64,000 bases of DNA from Muriicola jejuensis (GCF_010671595.1 NZ_JAABOP010000002.1:62001-126000), one strand, 5' to 3'; shown: positions 46,622 to 56,562, numbered from the stretch's first letter. Program-made: numbers and translations. The notes: a model not told the origin generated them from the sequence alone.

Positions 46622-48652
46622 ATGAGAAAGACTATTTACGGCTTGTTGGCCCTCACCGTTTTGTCGGTGCTCTCCTGTTCATCCGAGAAGAAGGCCGATA
46701 AGGAACTCACCTCGGGGATCCTTGTGGAATACATGGATACGCTGGTAAACCCGGGAGACAATTTTACGGCCTACGTGAACGGAGCCTGGGTGAAGAACAC
46801 CCCTATCCCCGATGACAAGGCGAGTTATGGAGTTGGCTACATCGTATACGAAGAATCCGAAGACAATGTGAAGAAGATCATCGAGGAGTCTTCCCAGGGT
46901 GAGTTTGCCCAGGGATCCGATGAGCAGAAGGTCGGGGATCTGTATACTTCCTATGTCGACTTCGAGAAACGCAACGAGATTGGCGTGGCCCCTTTAAAAC
47001 CTGAATTCGACAAGATCGATGCCCTGTCTAACTACGACGACCTGGCAACCTATTTTGCCTATGCCAATAAGGTGGGGATCAATGTACCCCTGGGCCTTTT
47101 TGTCTACCAGGATTTCAAGGATCCGACCATTTATACCGTATACACCTGGCAATCGGGCCTGGGCCTGCCAGACAGGGAATATTACCTGAAGGAGGATGAG
47201 AGATCTGAGGAGATCCGTGCAAAATACCTCGAGCACGTGGAGAAGATGTTCGACCTGGCCGGACTGCCTGAAGGTGAGAAGGCCGCCCGCACGGTCATGG
47301 CGCTGGAGTCTACCCTGGCGGAAAAGCACCTGGAGAAGGAAAAGACCAGAGACCTGGTCTCCCTCTACAATATGTTCCCCGTAGACACCCTGGGTAACAT
47401 CATGCCAAAGTTCAACTGGACCGCCTTCCTGGGCGAAGCAGGCTTATCCGGGCAGGAAAAGCTGGGCGTGCTTATGCTCGACTATACCAGGGCACTGGAT
47501 GGGATCATCACATCTACCGATATGGATACCTGGAAGACCTATTTGAAATGGGGCGTGATTGACGCTAATGCTTCCCGGCTTAACGAAGCCATGGACAGGC
47601 AGAACTGGGAATTCTACAGTGCGGAACTCCGCGGGACCAAAGAACAGCGCCCCCTCTGGAGGAGAGGCGTTTCGGCCGTGAACGGCACCCTGGGTGAAGT
47701 GGTCGGAAAGGTCTATGTTAAAAAACACTTTCCGCCTGAGGCCAAAGAACGCATGGAGGTCCTGGTTTCCAACTTGCTTAAGGCTTATGAGGTCAGTATC
47801 AAGGAACTCGACTGGATGAGTGACGACACCAAGAAAGAAGCTCTGGACAAACTGAGCAAGTTTACCCCCAAGATCGGCTATCCCAACAAGTGGAAGGAAT
47901 ACGATTTTGAGATCAAGGCAGATGACCTCTTTGGCAATATGCGGAGATCCAAACTCTACGAGTACAACCGGGAACTGGCCAAACTGGGGCAGCCCATAGA
48001 CCGGGAAGAGTGGGGAATGACACCCCAGACGGTCAATGCCTATTACAATCCCACCCTGAACGAGATCGTCTTCCCTGCCGCCATTCTTCAACCGCCTTTC
48101 TTTGACCTCAATGCAGAAGACGCCGTAAACTACGGGTCTATCGGGGCCGTGATCGGCCATGAGATCGGCCATGGATTCGACGATTCTGGAAGCACCTTTG
48201 ACGGGGATGGAGCCATGCGAAACTGGTGGACCGATGCGGATAAGGAGGAATTCAAGAAGAGGACCGGCGCTCTGGTGGAACAGTACAATCAGTTTGAAGT
48301 ACTGCCAGGCCTCAACATCAACGGGGAATTCACCCTGGGTGAGAATATCGGAGACCTCGGAGGACTGAGCATCGCCCTGAAGGCCTACAAGATGTCCCTT
48401 GACGGAGCGGAAGCACCTGTAATGGACGGATTTACGGGAGAGCAGCGAGTGTTTATCGGCTATGCACAATCCTGGAGGAACAAGGCCCGGGATGAGGCCC
48501 TTCGCGTTCAGATCAGCACAGACCCGCATTCGCCTGCGGATTTCAGGGTGAACGGAGTGGTGCGCAACGTACCTGAATTTTATTCAGCCTTCGATATAAA
48601 AGAAGGAGACAGCCTGTACCTCGCCCCTGAAAAACGGGTCAAGATCTGGTAA
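46622..48652 (+). CDS. pepO: M13-family zinc metallopeptidase, lipoprotein
   Basis: 676 residues. Lipobox Cys19 (SVLSCSSEKK). M13 N-terminal domain (about 40-430) starting DNFTAYVNGAWVKNTPIPDD. The catalytic domain has HEIGH at 513-517 and ENIGD (Glu574, Asp578), which are the zinc ligands and helper residues of neprilysin-type enzymes. An NAYYNP substrate-loop motif lies before them, and it ends YLAPEKRVKIW where family members usually end in a CxxW motif. It cleaves oligopeptides, probably in the periplasm. Single gene with its own terminator. Confidence 0.93.
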   Translation: MRKTIYGLLALTVLSVLSCSSEKKADKELTSGILVEYMDTLVNPGDNFTAYVNGAWVKNTPIPDDKASYGVGYIVYEESEDNVKKIIEESSQGEFAQGSDEQKVGDLYTSYVDFEKRNEIGVAPLKPEFDKIDALSNYDDLATYFAYANKVGINVPLGLFVYQDFKDPTIYTVYTWQSGLGLPDREYYLKEDERSEEIRAKYLEHVEKMFDLAGLPEGEKAARTVMALESTLAEKHLEKEKTRDLVSLYNMFPVDTLGNIMPKFNWTAFLGEAGLSGQEKLGVLMLDYTRALDGIITSTDMDTWKTYLKWGVIDANASRLNEAMDRQNWEFYSAELRGTKEQRPLWRRGVSAVNGTLGEVVGKVYVKKHFPPEAKERMEVLVSNLLKAYEVSIKELDWMSDDTKKEALDKLSKFTPKIGYPNKWKEYDFEIKADDLFGNMRRSKLYEYNRELAKLGQPIDREEWGMTPQTVNAYYNPTLNEIVFPAAILQPPFFDLNAEDAVNYGSIGAVIGHEIGHGFDDSGSTFDGDGAMRNWWTDADKEEFKKRTGALVEQYNQFEVLPGLNINGEFTLGENIGDLGGLSIALKAYKMSLDGAEAPVMDGFTGEQRVFIGYAQSWRNKARDEALRVQISTDPHSPADFRVNGVVRNVPEFYSAFDIKEGDSLYLAPEKRVKIW

Positions 48653-48675
48653 TAAAGACTAATAATGATCGAAAG

Positions 48676-48703
48676 GAAGCCCTCCCAAGTGGGGGCTTTT
48701 TTT
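48676..48703 (+). terminator. Rho-independent terminator after pepO
   Basis: AAGCCC-T-CC and GG-GGGCTT stem with a short loop, then a T run. The stop of the small minus-strand gene lies in the T run, so the hairpin may serve both strands. Confidence 0.8.
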
Positions 48704-48857
48704 ATTGGGGGATCTCTGTGGTCCTGTGTACGGCCTGGGTGGTATCATTCGGGGTCAGGATATCCAGGTCGCTGTCACCTTCGTCATTGGTGCAGCTCCA
48801 GGTAAAGATGATCGAGATGATCACAAGCAGGAAATAAAGGACATAGGGTCGTTTCAT
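48702..48857 (-). CDS. Small lipoprotein-like protein of unknown function
   Basis: A 51-residue frame: a basic, hydrophobic N-terminus (MKRPYVLYFLLVIISIIFTW) followed by SCTNDEGDSD, then an acidic, Thr-rich tail. The Cys after the membrane segment looks like a lipidation site, though the lipobox is imperfect. Convergent with pepO and divergent from the esterase gene. Very short, with no recognised relative. Confidence 0.5.
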   Translation of the reverse strand: MKRPYVLYFLLVIISIIFTWSCTNDEGDSDLDILTPNDTTQAVHRTTEIPQ

Positions 48858-48929
48858 AGCTCAATAATTTAGTAGGTGTGGATTACCGAGTTACCGATTA
48901 TATAAAACGGGGAAAAAAGCCCTTTGGTA

Positions 48930-48960
48930 TTGGTGACCTTCCCAAAAAACGGTACCTTTT
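48930..48960 (+). promoter_or_regulatory. Candidate promoter of the esterase-like gene
   Basis: TTG (48930-48932), 20 bases, TACCTTTT (48953-48960), seven of eight consensus positions. The chosen start ATG at 48981 is 21 bases on. Confidence 0.45.
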
Positions 48961-48980
48961 ATCGAAAATTTATCGATAAA

Positions 48981-50717
48981 ATGAAAAAATTCGCTCCTCT
49001 TCTCTTTTCTCTGGTATTTGTGTGTTTCTCCTGCAAAAAGACGGATCCAGAACACTCTATCTCAGAGATCGGCATCTCCTTTGAAGATTCATTATCAACC
49101 CAGGCCATGGACGGCCGCCTATTGCTCATGTTTGCAAGGGATGACAAGACGGAACCGAGGTTCCAGATCAACGACGGCCCTGGAACGCAACTGATCTACG
49201 GGATGAATGTTGAGGGGATGAAACCCGGTGAATCCCTGAGTTTCGATCCCTTATCCTTTGGCTATCCCATCGCCAGCCTGTCGGATATACCTCCCGGAGA
49301 ATACTGGGTACAGGCCCTTTTACATGTGTATGAGACCTTTAACCTATCTACGGGCCAGACCGTCAAACTCCCCATGGACAACGGAGAAGGACAGCAATGG
49401 AACCGGTCTCCAGGCAATTTGTACAGTACCCCCAGGAAGATCACGGTTGACGAGAACGGAATCGGAACCCTGGATATCAGTATGGATCAGAAGATCCCGC
49501 CCATAGAAGAACCCGAGGATACTGAATGGATCAAGCATATCAGGATTCGTTCGGAAAAGCTCTCCGAGTTCTGGGGACGCGACATGTATCTGGGGGCCCA
49601 TGTGCTGCTGCCCAAGGGATTTAAGGAACACCCTGAGGCCAGGTACCCCCTCATGATCTTCCACGGGCATTTTCCCTCTGATTTTGGGGGATTCAGGACC
49701 ACCCCTCCCGATCCCGGCCTGGAACCCGATTATTCCGCCAGGTTCGACGTGGAAGGCTACAACATCCTCCAGCAGCAGGAAGCCTATGATTTTTACAAGC
49801 GCTGGAATGACCCTGAATTCCCCAGGTTCCTCATCATCGAGATACAACATCCCACGCCTTATTACGACGACTCCTATGCCGTGAACTCGGCGAGCCAGGG
49901 CCCATACGGGGATGCCATCACCTACGAACTCATCCCATTTATAGAATCACAGTTCAGGGGAATAGGGGAGGGATGGTCCCGTTTTCTCTACGGTGGGTCT
50001 ACCGGAGGGTGGGAAGCCCTTGCAGTGCAGGTCAAATACCCCGATGAATACAATGGCTGCTTTGCGGCCTGTCCGGATCCTATCGACTTCAGGGCTTACT
50101 GCCTGACCAACATTTACGAAGATGAGAACGCCTATTTCTACAAGAGCGATTTTGTGGACCTTGAAGTGCCAGCCCACAGGGATTACCTGGGGCAGATACA
50201 AGGTACCGTAAGGGGGAATAACCATTTGGAACTCGTCCTGGGCGACAAGTCGCGCTCCGGCCAGCAATGGGACATCTGGGAGGCGACCTATTCCCCCCAG
50301 GGAGAAGACGGATACCCCAAGCGGATCTGGGACAAGATGACCGGGGAAATAGACCACGAGGTGGCTGAATACTGGAAGGAGAACTACGACCTGAGGTATA
50401 TCCTGGAACGCGACTGGGACAAGCTGGGCGAAAAGCTAAGGGGGAAGATCCATATCTACTGCGGGGATATGGACAATTACTACCTCAACAACGCGGTCTA
50501 TCTTATGGAGGATTTCCTGGAAAACACCACAGATCCCTATTACGAAGGGGAAGTGAAATACGGCGACCGGGCAGAGCACTGCTGGAACGGAGACCCGGAA
50601 TTGCCCAACCATATCAGCAGGTTGAGGTATAACAGCATGTACGTGCCCAAGATCATGGAACGGATCTGGAAGTCGGCTCCTTCTGGGGCCGACCTGACCA
50701 GTTGGCGATACCGTTAA
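48981..50717 (+). CDS. Esterase-like alpha/beta hydrolase lipoprotein
   Basis: 578 residues from ATG at 48981; an earlier frame start at 48924 overlaps the promoter. Lipobox Cys near 18 (VCFSCKK). The N-terminal beta-rich part (about 30-170) has DGRLLLMFARDD. The hydrolase domain (about 190-560) has HVLLPKGFKEHPEARYPLMI, the nucleophile elbow YGGSTGGWEA (Ser340) and late HCWNGDPELPNHIS with the candidate catalytic His. It resembles the putative esterase (Esterase D-like) group. The substrate is unknown. The aldo/keto reductase gene follows after 19 bases, so an operon is likely. Confidence 0.75.
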   Translation: MKKFAPLLFSLVFVCFSCKKTDPEHSISEIGISFEDSLSTQAMDGRLLLMFARDDKTEPRFQINDGPGTQLIYGMNVEGMKPGESLSFDPLSFGYPIASLSDIPPGEYWVQALLHVYETFNLSTGQTVKLPMDNGEGQQWNRSPGNLYSTPRKITVDENGIGTLDISMDQKIPPIEEPEDTEWIKHIRIRSEKLSEFWGRDMYLGAHVLLPKGFKEHPEARYPLMIFHGHFPSDFGGFRTTPPDPGLEPDYSARFDVEGYNILQQQEAYDFYKRWNDPEFPRFLIIEIQHPTPYYDDSYAVNSASQGPYGDAITYELIPFIESQFRGIGEGWSRFLYGGSTGGWEALAVQVKYPDEYNGCFAACPDPIDFRAYCLTNIYEDENAYFYKSDFVDLEVPAHRDYLGQIQGTVRGNNHLELVLGDKSRSGQQWDIWEATYSPQGEDGYPKRIWDKMTGEIDHEVAEYWKENYDLRYILERDWDKLGEKLRGKIHIYCGDMDNYYLNNAVYLMEDFLENTTDPYYEGEVKYGDRAEHCWNGDPELPNHISRLRYNSMYVPKIMERIWKSAPSGADLTSWRYR

Positions 50718-50736
50718 AATCATTAAATAGAACATT

Positions 50737-51708
50737 ATGAAATACAGGATATTTGGACGTACAGGATGGGAAGTAAGCGAGATAGGATACGGTATGTGGG
50801 GCATGGGCTCCTGGAAGGAATCGGATGACCGCTTATCAGCCCGGTCCCTCGACCTGGCGGTGGAACTGGGGGTCAATTTCTTCGATACGGCCTGGGGCTA
50901 CGGTGAAGGCCACAGTGAAAGACTTTTGGGAGAACTCCTGAAAAGGCACCCAGGGAAAAAACTCTACACCGCGAGCAAGATACCCCCAAAAAATTTTAAG
51001 TGGCCCGCACTGGCCGACTATGCCTTTGAGGATTCCTATCCCACTGAGCACATAATGGACTATACCCACCGAACCCTAAAGAATCTGGATGTGGAGCGCA
51101 TAGACCTGATGCAGTTCCATACCTGGGATGATACATGGGCGCACAGGGAGGAATGGCAGCGTGCGGTGGAAGACCTGAAAACCTCCGGGAAGGTAGCTTC
51201 TATGGGGATCAGTATGAACAGGTGGGAACCCGAGAACGGGATCAAGGCCCTTAAGTCGGGCCAGATCGATACGGTACAGGTGATCTACAACATCTTTGAC
51301 CAGGCCCCGGAAGACGCATTGTTTCCCCTCTGTGATCAAATGGACATAGGGGTGATCGCAAGGGTACCCTTTGACGAGGGTACGCTTACCGGGAATATTA
51401 CCCGGGATACGGTCTTTCCTAAAGGCGACTGGAGGGGTACCTACTTTGTGCCTGAAAACCTTATTCCCAGTGCAGAACGGGCCGACAGGCTCAGGCCTCT
51501 GGTGCCCGAGGGAATGTCGATGGCAGAGATGGCCCTGCGCTTTATCCTGATGAACGACCAGGTAGACACTGTGATCCCAGGGATGAGGAAGCAGGAACAC
51601 GTTCGGTCCAACATATGGACCAGCGATGGGAAGGGGCTCGACAAGTCCCTGTACAATGCACTGCGCACCCACCGCTGGGATCGTGTACCTACCTCCTGGT
51701 CGCAGTAA
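50737..51708 (+). CDS. Aldo/keto reductase
   Basis: 323 residues, TIM-barrel reductase. Catalytic residues by family: Asp and Tyr in FFDTAWGYGEGHSE, Lys in LYTASKIPP, His in LMQFHTWDDTW. The NADP(H)-binding end is in AEMALRFILMNDQVDTVIPG. It reduces an aldehyde or ketone, or runs in reverse; the substrate is not known. Cotranscribed with the esterase and probably the small gene 12 bases downstream. Confidence 0.9.
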   Translation: MKYRIFGRTGWEVSEIGYGMWGMGSWKESDDRLSARSLDLAVELGVNFFDTAWGYGEGHSERLLGELLKRHPGKKLYTASKIPPKNFKWPALADYAFEDSYPTEHIMDYTHRTLKNLDVERIDLMQFHTWDDTWAHREEWQRAVEDLKTSGKVASMGISMNRWEPENGIKALKSGQIDTVQVIYNIFDQAPEDALFPLCDQMDIGVIARVPFDEGTLTGNITRDTVFPKGDWRGTYFVPENLIPSAERADRLRPLVPEGMSMAEMALRFILMNDQVDTVIPGMRKQEHVRSNIWTSDGKGLDKSLYNALRTHRWDRVPTSWSQ

Positions 51709-51720
51709 TCGGAACGATCT

Positions 51721-51921
51721 ATGGAACGCAAAAAATTTATTGCACAGGTGGCCATAGCCGTGGTGCTATATGTCCTGATCTCATTGATCCTGGAAAAGGA
51801 ATACTCCTCCGGGATCATCTTTCGCGAAGTGAGGGACGGGTTGGTCTTTGGGCTGGTCTACGCACTTTTTCTCTGGATCTGGCATCGGGTTAAATCCGGG
51901 AAAAAATCGCAGGATGAATAG
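51721..51921 (+). CDS. Small membrane protein of unknown function
   Basis: 66 residues with two hydrophobic segments (about 8-24 AQVAIAVVLYVLISLIL and 41-57 GLVFGLVYALFLWIWH) and a basic C-terminus. Twelve bases after the aldo/keto reductase gene. Family not recognised. Confidence 0.6.
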   Translation: MERKKFIAQVAIAVVLYVLISLILEKEYSSGIIFREVRDGLVFGLVYALFLWIWHRVKSGKKSQDE

Positions 51922-51937
51922 CTTCGGCCGGCCTTAG

Positions 51938-52900
51938 TTAAGTGGATTCTGTTTGAACTGGAATCTTGCCCTTGTTCTTTTTAAGCCAGTTTTCAAAGGT
52001 CTGTAATTCGGGATTCAGCTTCCGCGTCTCAGATAGGTTCCTCGCCTTGCAAAAGTCGGATTCAAACTCATCCATCATCTGATACATATTGGCCAGGTCA
52101 TCAGCTCCTGGAAATCCGAAGGACCGATACATTTCCGGGGTCACGGCATTGTATTTTACCGGTTTGCCTAAAACACGGGTGAAGGCATCTGCCATTTGAC
52201 TCCCCGTAAGGTGTTCGCCTGCAATACCCACAGTCTTGCCCAGATACTCTTTCCCTGCCTTGAATATTCCCAGGACACATTTCCCGATATCCCCTACGGC
52301 TATTCCCGGTAATTTGGCATCTCCCAATGGAAAAGTAATGGCTAATGTTCCGTCCGGTCCTTTTTGAGGCTCAGCCCCGAAAAAGATAAAGTTATCCCAG
52401 AAGAAGGAGGTCAGCAAGAGCGTATAGGGTACGCCGCTTTTTTCAAAATATGTGTTCGAGGCCCCCTTCCCGTCGAAGTGGGGTACTTTGTACTTACCCA
52501 TAAGCGTGGGCATTCGGTCATCATCCAGGGGAATCCACTTTCGCGTATCCTCCAGCGTAGACCAGATCACATGGGAAATATTCGCTTCTTTAGCCGCCTC
52601 TGCCATGTTTTGGGCGTGTTGAATCTCTTTTTCGGGGGAGAAGTGATCCCAGAAAAAGGTCACACAAAAGGCCCCGTAAGCCCCCTCGAATGCCCTCACC
52701 AGGCTTTCCTTGTCCGAGACATCTGCTACTGCTATTTCAGCTCCTCTCCTCGAGAGCGCCTTGGCTTTTTCGGAATTTGCATCACGGGTGATGGCCCTGA
52801 CAGTAAATTCACCTGAGGGATCATTGAGAATGGCGTCAATGACTCCACCCCCCTGGGCACCGGTGGCACCCACAACGGCAATGATTCTTTTGGATTTCAT
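51938..52900 (-). CDS. NmrA-like NAD(P)-binding protein
   Basis: 320 residues. Rossmann start AVVGATGAQGGGVIDAIL (Gly-rich loop at about 9-20), then VRAITRDANSEKAKALSRRG, typical of the NmrA/HSCARG group of atypical SDRs. Such proteins often sense the NADP(H) state or act as reductases without the classical YxxxK pair. No partner is evident nearby. Confidence 0.85.
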   Translation of the reverse strand: MKSKRIIAVVGATGAQGGGVIDAILNDPSGEFTVRAITRDANSEKAKALSRRGAEIAVADVSDKESLVRAFEGAYGAFCVTFFWDHFSPEKEIQHAQNMAEAAKEANISHVIWSTLEDTRKWIPLDDDRMPTLMGKYKVPHFDGKGASNTYFEKSGVPYTLLLTSFFWDNFIFFGAEPQKGPDGTLAITFPLGDAKLPGIAVGDIGKCVLGIFKAGKEYLGKTVGIAGEHLTGSQMADAFTRVLGKPVKYNAVTPEMYRSFGFPGADDLANMYQMMDEFESDFCKARNLSETRKLNPELQTFENWLKKNKGKIPVQTEST

Positions 52901-53011
52901 GATGGGTATATCTTAGGTTGATCGTACCCTCTGAAGTTACAAAAAAGATGGACACAAATCATCTTGAAGCGAAGATGATACGCTCATAACCAGAAACTTA
53001 CATCTGATAGT

Positions 53012-53434
53012 TTACTTTGCAAACAATTGCCCCATATCCTTAAATGCCTTGAATTCGAGGGCATTTCCCGCTGGATCCAGGAAGAACATGGTTGCCTGCT
53101 CACCCACTTCTCCCTGAAAACGGATATATGGTTCAATAATGAAGGTCACCCCTTTGGCCTTGAGTTCCCTGGAGAAATTCTGGAAGGTGTCCCAGGGCAG
53201 GACCACGCCATAATGAGGTACAGGTACATTCTTCCCGTCTACCGGGTTGGTGTGCAGTTCTTCTTCCGATTTGGGCTTGTAGTGGATTACCAGCTGATGC
53301 CCGAAGAGGTTGAAATCGACCCAGTGATCGCTGCTTCGGCCTTCTTCGCAGTTGAGCACCTCCCGGTAAAAGGTGCGGCACTCAGCCAGATTGTGAACGG
53401 GAATAGCGACGTGAAAGGGGGTGATGGACGACAT
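53012..53434 (-). CDS. VOC (glyoxalase/dioxygenase-fold) protein
   Basis: 140 residues with the vicinal-oxygen-chelate pattern: [20 protein letters not shown] at the start, HQLVIHYKP, and [14 protein letters not shown] at the end. His and Glu in these segments are the usual metal ligands. The reaction is unknown; the family includes isomerases, dioxygenases and resistance proteins. Confidence 0.88.
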   Translation of the reverse strand: MSSITPFHVAIPVHNLAECRTFYREVLNCEEGRSSDHWVDFNLFGHQLVIHYKPKSEEELHTNPVDGKNVPVPHYGVVLPWDTFQNFSRELKAKGVTFIIEPYIRFQGEVGEQATMFFLDPAGNALEFKAFKDMGQLFAK

Positions 53435-53507
53435 AGTGATTGAGATTTGTTAATGGGGTATCTGTGTTTGATTGAAAATGATATAATAAATTAAAATTAA
53501 TCCTTTT

Positions 53508-54326
53508 CTAGGAGTTCAGGAAATCCAGGATCTCTTCGCTCACAAAGTCCTGGTGCATGGAATGGCCATACCCCCGGGTCTTTATCAACTGGCTGCCTTT
53601 CCAGTTCCTGTGCACTTTCTCAGAGGCCCGGAATGGGGCTATCGTATCCAGTTCATCGTGTATGAGCAACCCTTTGATATCGAGCTCTTTGGCGTATTCG
53701 GCTGTGGAGAATTCCCGTATCCCAAAGCCGAACCTGGCTTTCAGGTAGCTGTCGAGCGCATGAAATACTTTATTATTGAACCTCAGGATCTTCTGGTATT
53801 GCATGATGAGGTCCTCCAGGTCTGAAGGCGAGCCGATGGTCACGATCTTCTTAAGAGAATTCTTGGGATACCGAAACTGATGATAGACTGCCGTGAGTCC
53901 GCCCATGGAATGTCCGATGATATAATCGGGTTGGTATCGCTCCACCACAGTCCGCGTACAGGCGGTATAGCGGATCACGTTCAGTAACTTCCCGGTAGAA
54001 TGGCCCTGAGCAGGGGCATCGAAGGCCAGGATCTCATAGCTTGCATCCTTCAGGAAACCGATGAGGTTCCTCCATCGGTAGGTATTGCTTTCCCACCCGT
54101 GGAGCAGCAGCACCTTCTTGCCTTTCCCCGCCCACCGATAGGTCTGGATCTCCATATCCTCCACAGTGATACGCTCATAGGCAGCATCCCTGAGGAATAT
54201 TTCCTGGATAGGCAACACCTTACCCTTCCTGGGGGTGCAGAATACGATATAGGCCTTGTGGGCCGCTTTCCTGGGAGAGAAGGTGGCCAGCAGGTTGAAG
54301 TATTTCCCTATGGCAAGGGGAAGCAT
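53508..54326 (-). CDS. Alpha/beta hydrolase
   Basis: 272 residues from ATG at 54326 (MLPLAIGKYFNLLATFSPRK); a TTG seven codons upstream at 54347 is an alternative. The fold is shown by VLLLHGWESNTYRW (oxyanion region), the nucleophile elbow IIGHSMGGLTAVY, the Asp in LIHDELDTIAPF and the His in RGYGHSMHQD, so the triad is complete. Serine hydrolase of unknown substrate. The lipoprotein gene at 54397-54942 lies upstream on the same strand. Confidence 0.88.
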   Translation of the reverse strand: MLPLAIGKYFNLLATFSPRKAAHKAYIVFCTPRKGKVLPIQEIFLRDAAYERITVEDMEIQTYRWAGKGKKVLLLHGWESNTYRWRNLIGFLKDASYEILAFDAPAQGHSTGKLLNVIRYTACTRTVVERYQPDYIIGHSMGGLTAVYHQFRYPKNSLKKIVTIGSPSDLEDLIMQYQKILRFNNKVFHALDSYLKARFGFGIREFSTAEYAKELDIKGLLIHDELDTIAPFRASEKVHRNWKGSQLIKTRGYGHSMHQDFVSEEILDFLNS

Positions 54327-54396
54327 CCTTTGAAAGGCTCTTTTCAAACCGAAAGGATTAAAAGGGTTTTTATATCTGAGGCATCTACGTTCCCTG

Positions 54397-54942
54397 TTAG
54401 TTCCATCCCACCATCATGTACTTGATCCTGGCCTTGTCCGGGATCTGGATCATATCGATATCCGAACTTACAAAGCGCAGTTCTGCGGGGAGTTCCTCTT
54501 TGCTGATCGTAAAGTAGAGGTCACTGTCCCGGATCAGGATCACCACATTGTTGAGGGAGGTGATCACCTTTTTAATGTTCAGTTTTTCCCGCAGATCCTT
54601 AAAAGTGCTCAGAACATTCACACCCTCCGGGGTCACGTACCGGGGGTCGTGTATCCTGATATTCGCGATGACGGGGATACTGTCTGTAGTTGGACTTACG
54701 CTTAATAACTGTTTTCCACCTTTCTCATAGATTTTGATGGCCTCCGAGGTCGACTGACCCTGAACATTGGCCGCCGGTTCTACGATGGAATCGGATGCAA
54801 ACAGGGTTTTCAGTTCTGCTAGTGTGGTTGTTTTTGTGATGGGCCCGACCCCTTCTCCCGTGATGCTGAACCTGGGGTCAGTTTCCTTCTGGCAGGCAGT
54901 TAGCAGGAATATGGATAATAGGCTTAGAATGATCTTCTTCAT
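54397..54942 (-). CDS. Lipoprotein of unknown function
   Basis: 181 residues, lipobox LLTACQ with Cys17. The pattern ITGEGVGPITKTTTLAELKT resembles the start of small lipoproteins of the DUF1131 type, but I cannot confirm this. Mixed beta strands, no membrane segment beyond the signal. It lies 70 bases before the hydrolase gene and 47 bases after the HerA-like gene on the same strand. Confidence 0.7.
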   Translation of the reverse strand: MKKIILSLLSIFLLTACQKETDPRFSITGEGVGPITKTTTLAELKTLFASDSIVEPAANVQGQSTSEAIKIYEKGGKQLLSVSPTTDSIPVIANIRIHDPRYVTPEGVNVLSTFKDLREKLNIKKVITSLNNVVILIRDSDLYFTISKEELPAELRFVSSDIDMIQIPDKARIKYMMVGWN

Positions 54943-54989
54943 AAAGAATAATTTGGAAATTGTACAGGTATTTGGGTCTGTTTAAGGCC

Positions 54990-56504
54990 CTATTTCATGG
55001 CTTTGCTGAGGATACCAAGGACACCTCGAATAAAAGTAGCGCTGGTGAGGACTTTTACCACCGGGTTTTGGCGGGTACTGCTCCTTCGCGATCGGGAAGA
55101 GGAAGTCCTGGTGGAAACCTTTTCTTCTTCTTTTTTGGCCATAGCCTCTGCCTTTTCGATCTTTTCGTTCAGGATCTCGTAGGCACTCTCCCGGTCTATG
55201 GTCTCATTGTATTTGGGGATGAGTCGGGATTGGTCGATCACCTCCTTCAACTCTTTTTCGGTCAGGACGTCCATCCTGCTCATAGGCGCCCTCAGGAGGG
55301 TTGCGGCCAGGGGAGTGGGCCTGCCTTTCTCGTCAAGGGCACTGATCAGCGCTTCCCCAATTCCCAGGGAAGTTAGGACCTCCTTCGTATCGTAGAAATC
55401 CGAGATCGGGTAGTTCTCTGCGGTTAATTTGATCGCCTTCCGGTCTTTGGCCGTAAAGGCCCTTAGGGCGTGCTGTACCTTCAGTCCCAGTTGGGCGAGG
55501 ACCGCATCCGGCACATCCGTAGGGTCCTGGGTCACGAAGTAGAGGCCGATCCCTTTTGACCTGATCAGCTTTACGATGCTTTCGATCTGGTCGAGGAGGG
55601 CCTTTGAAGCTTCCTTGAAAATGAGGTGGGCCTCATCGATAAATAGGATCAGTTCCGGACGGTCGCTGTCGCCCTGCTCAGGAAAGGTCGCATACACCTC
55701 CGCCAGCAGGCTGAGCATAAAGGTGGAGAACAGTTTGGGCCGGTCCTGGATATCGGTCAGCCTGATGATACTGATGAACCCCCGTCCGTTTTCGTCAATA
55801 CGCGTCAGGTCGTTCACGTCAAAGGACTTTTCCCCGAAGAAGAGGTCGGCCCCCTGTTGTTCGAGTTCTATGACCTTCCTCAGGATGGAGCCTGTGGAAC
55901 TGGTAGCGATACGTCCGTAGCTCTCTTCAAATTCTTTTTTTCCCTCTCCCGTGGCATATTGAAGCACTTTCTTAAAATCCTTCAGGTCGAGCAGGGGCAG
56001 TTTATGGTCGTCACAGTATTTGAAGATCACCGCCACGATGCCTTCCTGGGTGTCTGAGAGGTCGAGGATGCGAGAGAGCAGTACGGGGCCGAATTCCGAA
56101 ACCGTGGCCCTTAACTTCACCCCTTCCTGTTCCGAAAGCGAAAGGATCTCTATCGGAAATTTCTTCGCGGTAAAGGGAAAGCCGATCTTCTCATGCCTTT
56201 CGTCTATTTTAGGGTGCCCGGGACTCGGCTGGGCAAGTCCGCTCAGATCCCCTTTCAAGTCCATCAGCAAAACGGGTATCCCTTTGTCTGAGAGGTTTTC
56301 GGCCAGGACCTGCAGGGTCTTGGTCTTCCCTGTTCCCGTGGCACCGGCGATAAGGCCGTGGCGGTTGAGGGTCTTCAACGGGATCTTCACCAGGGCATTA
56401 GTGATCGCCTCCCCGTCTAACATGGCCGCCCCCATGGATATATAATCCCCTTTGGTCGTATAGCCTGCCTCTATATGTGCAAAGAAATCTTCCTTCTTAC
56501 CCAT
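54990..56504 (-). CDS. HerA-like ATPase of the DUF853 family
   Basis: 504 residues from ATG at 56504 (MGKKEDFFAHIEAGYTTKGD); the open frame continues upstream into the RidA-like gene but lacks family sequence. Walker A GATGTGKTKT at about 42-51, Walker B LILFIDEAHLIF, and a C-terminal segment with Ser/Arg-rich SSSRSRRSST followed by a hydrophobic end. Relatives are annotated as DUF853 or helicase HerA-like proteins. A DNA- or protein-pumping motor is suggested by fold; the actual role is unknown. Confidence 0.88.
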   Translation of the reverse strand: MGKKEDFFAHIEAGYTTKGDYISMGAAMLDGEAITNALVKIPLKTLNRHGLIAGATGTGKTKTLQVLAENLSDKGIPVLLMDLKGDLSGLAQPSPGHPKIDERHEKIGFPFTAKKFPIEILSLSEQEGVKLRATVSEFGPVLLSRILDLSDTQEGIVAVIFKYCDDHKLPLLDLKDFKKVLQYATGEGKKEFEESYGRIATSSTGSILRKVIELEQQGADLFFGEKSFDVNDLTRIDENGRGFISIIRLTDIQDRPKLFSTFMLSLLAEVYATFPEQGDSDRPELILFIDEAHLIFKEASKALLDQIESIVKLIRSKGIGLYFVTQDPTDVPDAVLAQLGLKVQHALRAFTAKDRKAIKLTAENYPISDFYDTKEVLTSLGIGEALISALDEKGRPTPLAATLLRAPMSRMDVLTEKELKEVIDQSRLIPKYNETIDRESAYEILNEKIEKAEAMAKKEEEKVSTRTSSSRSRRSSTRQNPVVKVLTSATFIRGVLGILSKAMK

Positions 56505-56562
56505 CTTTCTTAATTTTCGATAAAAATAGGGTAATTTTAAGCAACAATAAAACGGCAAAATC

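Noticed and set aside
47444-48529. Open frame of 361 codons on the minus strand
   Set aside because: Antisense to the M13 peptidase gene, with no recognisable domain.
56526-56555. Possible fourth ECF-type site (ATAGGGT) before the RidA-like gene
   Set aside because: The first base differs and there is no TGTT 16 bases downstream.
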